A stretch of DNA of 40,788 nucleotides. It comes from Candidatus Daviesbacteria bacterium RIFCSPLOWO2_01_FULL_39_12. Lineage in GTDB: Bacteria; Patescibacteriota; Microgenomatia; Daviesbacterales; UBA10151. Under the pieces are notes generated by a model. It saw only the letters and a list, made by a program, of their open reading frames with translations. It did not search any database and had not been told where the DNA came from. Both the position numbers and the translations under genes were made by a program. Numbering within the stretch: the stretch's first letter is position 1; each line of letters begins with the position of its first letter. The stretch is from NCBI GenBank assembly GCA_001776905.1, contig MFDM01000011.1:28949-69736 (forward strand). The letters run 5' to 3'. This document shows positions 37,939-40,788 of the stretch, piece by piece.

Positions 37939-40692
37939 TTACTTATATTTTTCATTAGCCGGATCTCCGCTGCCACAGATATTAAAATCTTTATCAGCCG
38001 GCATCCAGCCGGGTTCATCCTGGCTTGTAGGATTGGTAACATTCTTTCCGATAGAAATATGGGTATGGACAGTTTTAGCTTTACCCACAGGTGTTCCGGA
38101 AGGATATATAGAATTTAAAGCTAATCCGGCACCACCAGCTAGGTGTAATAAATGAAGTGCATAAGTATCACTGCCATAAGTTGTTTTAAATACGTACATG
38201 TCGCCACAACTAGTAGCAGTAAACTCACCCACATCATTTTGAAGCATCTCATAATCAAAACAATTCCCTGTTGTTCCATTTAAGGTGAAAAAGTTAATAT
38301 ATTCCCAGTCTACGCGATTACCCTCAATCGTGGGCAATTGAATATCCTTACCATATACACCACATTTGTAAACATTTTGAAATTCATCGGGTGTCATAAC
38401 AGGGCATGTGTCAATTTTACATGGAGGTCTGGGGTTAATGCATGTTTCAATATCTACTGATTTAGCCCTCCTGGAATTTCTGCCGTCCGAACATTCGATG
38501 CCCCCCTCTTTGGCGACATATAAATCTCCACAATGACCGTATCTGGTGCCAGGTAGTTCCAACTGGTAAGAGGGCAGAATATTTTTACCTCCTCCCGAAA
38601 CCGGGCAGCTAAATTGCGGCAAACCAGAAGCAGGAGCAGGGGTAGAGGAAGGAGGAGCAGAACCGAGTATAGTTTTGGCTAACAGGTAATGCTCAGGATG
38701 AGCACCATCCTTATAGGGATTTGGCGGAATTGTATCTATAAGGCAAGGACCAATCTCAGAAGCGTCAAGATTCAAATAATAGGCCAGCATCTCTGCATAG
38801 TCCTCGGATTCTTGCCCGGGACCGATGCAGCCCGGATAAGGAGCCTCTCTGGCATATGTTGTCAGCCCCCCTTCAGGACCAGGATAGACAATATTATAAA
38901 GTTCAGCAGAATGACTTAATTCATTTACAATACAGTTATCAATCACATGGCTCATTTCGTGGGTTAGAGCTACCTTAAAAACTATATCATCACCGGCCCG
39001 ATCACCGTAATTTGCCAAATTAATAGTTTTGCAGCCGGTTTGCTCGGAGGTACGTCCATCCACCCTCGTCACAACCGTTCCCTTGACCAAGTTAATGAAA
39101 TTTGTACTTGAAGCACATGACAACTTTTCCCAGGCCCATGCAAGTTGTTTTTGGTCGAAACCGTTCATCACAATTGAAAATGTATTTAATATAGCCTGTT
39201 TAAGATCGCCTGCAGGTGGGGTAGTACAGGCTGAGACGGCGGTAGCTTTACATTCCGAATAACTTCTCCAAAGATCTGCTCCATAATTTTGAGTACTGCC
39301 ATCCCAGCCGCTGTATTCCAAAGCTCCATAGTAGCGCCGGGCAATCTCATAAACAGTGGTTTGGTCCCAGGGACCGTCCCCGTTAATGGTTTGTTTATCC
39401 TCCCTGACTTTGTAAGCTGCGGCGGTTATCGAATCCTCGATGCTGTAAATCCGGAAGACATTATCAGGTGCCATGGCATCTTGGGGATCAATGTTGGTGG
39501 TGGCATCTGTTTTACCGAATAAAGTCTGTAGCTCGCTTTGGTTTCTTTGAAAAACAGCCGAAAACGTATTTGGAGTAAACTGCATAACCCCGCAAGCCAC
39601 AACTTGCCCTGTGTTTGGATCTATTGAGCAGTGGGCATCATAGTCATTGGCCACATAGTCTGAGGTGGGAGAATCTAAAATGGCCGAAGGCGTTTCCACC
39701 CGCATAATTCCGGCTACCATGGCAGGCGGCACGCCGACTTTATTCGAGATATTGGTGATCAGGGTTGGTAATGCCGGATTATTGAACCTTATTCCCTGAA
39801 TCATATCACCGCCTCGATAAAATATGCATTGGCTGATATCGCCGGCAATCGGCCCAGGAGCAGGGGAGGGGGGAGGTTGGATGCTACCGGGGATGATCAA
39901 GACTACAGCTACCAGAAACAGCAGTAGCAACAAGACAATTAACCATTTTTTAGACGGATTACCTAAAGATAACCTGGAAATCCGATTGGAAAAGCCCGAG
40001 CCAAAATTTATGCCAAAATTAATACCCCTGCCGCCAAACTTTAAAATGGAATTACCGGCTCCTCCCACTGCCCTACCCACCCCTCTTTGTAAAGTAGAGC
40101 CAAGATTAGCTCCCTGCCCCCTAGCATAGCTGGAGACTCCACTCGGGACTCTGGGCAGACTAATTCTTCTCCCTCTGCCTGGTTGAGCAGTTTCTGCTGG
40201 TGGCTCCTCCTCTGTTTTCTCAGGTTGGGTTTGATCTTGTTCGGCCAGATTTGGCAATGGCGGCATCTGTGGTATGGCAGGCCCCCCGGGAGTCGGTGGA
40301 GCCATCTGCCCTGAAGGAGCTTGAGGCAGCTGGCTGCTTTGAGGAGCGGTTTGCTGTTGACTGATTTGTTCCTGAGCAACTTGTTGGTGAAACTCCTCAG
40401 GCAACTCCAGCTCTTTTTCCGCCAAAGCCTGAGGATTATTTAGAAAATTTAAACGGCTGTCTTTACCTAAATTCTCCACCAGTTTTTCCAAAACAGGCCG
40501 CTCGTTAATGTTAAGATAATCGGAATAATCAATACCGTATTTTTGATGGATAGTCCCAAAAGTATCTCTGACCCACTTAAAAATGGTTGGCTGAAAGCTG
40601 TATGGCCCATAAAATTCCAAATTAGGCAGGCGATATTTTTCTCTTAAGGCCCTGGCCAAATATTGGAACCATTTAATATCCCGATCTCTCAT
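37939..40692 (-). CDS. Multidomain surface protein: transglycosylase, metalloprotease and M23-like regions
   Basis: 917 residues. Residues 1-100 are of unknown fold; 105-170 are Pro/Gln-rich, then a Gly/Arg-rich stretch and one membrane helix (249-267). Outside follow: an SLT lytic-transglycosylase-like domain (E333 in IMRVET, GVMQFTP at 368-374), a zinc-protease-like region with HEMSH (578-582) and an acidic candidate ligand in EDYAEMLAYY (630-639), and a Cys-rich C-terminal part with LHLLHL and HTHISIG (877-882), like the end of M23 peptidases. Transglycosylase fused to conjugation- or secretion-type proteins is known (VirB1-like). The start overlaps the upstream gene by ATGA. Confidence 0.72.
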   Translation of the reverse strand: MRDRDIKWFQYLARALREKYRLPNLEFYGPYSFQPTIFKWVRDTFGTIHQKYGIDYSDYLNINERPVLEKLVENLGKDSRLNFLNNPQALAEKELELPEEFHQQVAQEQISQQQTAPQSSQLPQAPSGQMAPPTPGGPAIPQMPPLPNLAEQDQTQPEKTEEEPPAETAQPGRGRRISLPRVPSGVSSYARGQGANLGSTLQRGVGRAVGGAGNSILKFGGRGINFGINFGSGFSNRISRLSLGNPSKKWLIVLLLLLFLVAVVLIIPGSIQPPPSPAPGPIAGDISQCIFYRGGDMIQGIRFNNPALPTLITNISNKVGVPPAMVAGIMRVETPSAILDSPTSDYVANDYDAHCSIDPNTGQVVACGVMQFTPNTFSAVFQRNQSELQTLFGKTDATTNIDPQDAMAPDNVFRIYSIEDSITAAAYKVREDKQTINGDGPWDQTTVYEIARRYYGALEYSGWDGSTQNYGADLWRSYSECKATAVSACTTPPAGDLKQAILNTFSIVMNGFDQKQLAWAWEKLSCASSTNFINLVKGTVVTRVDGRTSEQTGCKTINLANYGDRAGDDIVFKVALTHEMSHVIDNCIVNELSHSAELYNIVYPGPEGGLTTYAREAPYPGCIGPGQESEDYAEMLAYYLNLDASEIGPCLIDTIPPNPYKDGAHPEHYLLAKTILGSAPPSSTPAPASGLPQFSCPVSGGGKNILPSYQLELPGTRYGHCGDLYVAKEGGIECSDGRNSRRAKSVDIETCINPRPPCKIDTCPVMTPDEFQNVYKCGVYGKDIQLPTIEGNRVDWEYINFFTLNGTTGNCFDYEMLQNDVGEFTATSCGDMYVFKTTYGSDTYALHLLHLAGGAGLALNSIYPSGTPVGKAKTVHTHISIGKNVTNPTSQDEPGWMPADKDFNICGSGDPANEKYK

Positions 40693-40788
40693 AGTTTGGT
40701 GGAGAATGGCTGTTTTGCCAAAAGCTCCTCAGGTCTGGTGGTGATTAACTGGTGTTCCTGGGGCGATGCCACCACCCGCATGGCCACA
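40689..40788 (-). CDS. C-terminal fragment of an upstream gene (runs off the window)
   Basis: The frame is open to the window edge and ends in TGA at 40689-40691, overlapping the ATG of the 917-aa gene as ATGA. The last 32 residues include MRVVASPQEHQLITTRPEELL. They are too short to name a family. Coupling shows it belongs to the same operon as the multidomain wall protein. Confidence 0.6.
   Translation of the reverse strand, partial: VAMRVVASPQEHQLITTRPEELLAKQPFSTKL

Overview
The window looks like a piece of a Candidate Phyla Radiation (Patescibacteria) chromosome, most likely a Microgenomates-type lineage. This is inferred from gene content; no 16S or other marker lies in the window. The signs are very tight packing with many ATGA overlaps, a short valyl-tRNA synthetase (719 aa), an NAD-epimerase/DUF4012 fusion, a DPPR-synthase-like UbiA protein, many single-pass surface proteins, and cell-wall and glycan genes with little core metabolism. 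TGA is an ordinary stop, which argues against Gracilibacteria/Absconditabacteria. No tRNA, rRNA, CRISPR array, transposase or prophage was found. No gap between genes exceeds 300 bases; the longest is the 163-base stretch after dnaA.

Layout. 1-3468 (+): envelope glycan genes (GT2 fragment, small membrane protein, WecA/TagO-like transferase, UbiA/DPPR synthase-like). 3475-5631: PEGA-SH3 surface protein, M23 peptidase and a bacterial PH membrane protein. 5714-8194 (-): groES, a 24-codon open frame, groEL and an unknown gene. 8253-10877: nucleotidyltransferase-like gene divergent from murB, then a secreted matrixin-like protease. 10858-13220 (-): hicB-hicA followed without a break by a RidA-family gene, an amidohydrolase and an SGNH hydrolase. 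13253-18270: solute-binding protein, VanW protein and a divergent glucan phosphorylase. 18355-22363: thpR, a small gene, a one-domain asparaginase, a RecB/Cas4-like nuclease, then AbrB antitoxin, Doc toxin and tsaD overlapping one another. 22453-28683: small gene, valS, rplY and the epimerase-DUF4012 fusion. 28764-33685 (-): rpmH-rnpA-yidD-yidC-jag continuing into O-antigen ligase-like, flippase and RNase H genes. 33810-36842 (+): dnaA, a membrane-anchored resolvase-like nuclease and dnaN, with DnaA boxes on both sides of dnaA, so this is probably the chromosome origin. 36866-40788 (-): surface proteins, including a 917-aa protein with transglycosylase, metalloprotease and M23-like regions.

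Three patterns cut across genes. First, many genes carry a -10 hexamer exactly six bases (sometimes seven) before the start codon and no Shine-Dalgarno sequence, which predicts leaderless mRNAs. At two divergent gene pairs the -10 boxes of the two strands overlap. Second, several families of short palindromes sit inside reading frames. One is a 69/87-base element with GTCATTGCGAG ends; another is a hairpin with a constant core and changing but complementary arms. tsaD alone holds several. Third, arrays of 7-base units, usually four copies, lie inside five coding genes. A 24-codon open frame with a strong ribosome binding site between groES and groEL, and a toxin-antitoxin pair translationally overlapping tsaD, are the most specific gene-level novelties.
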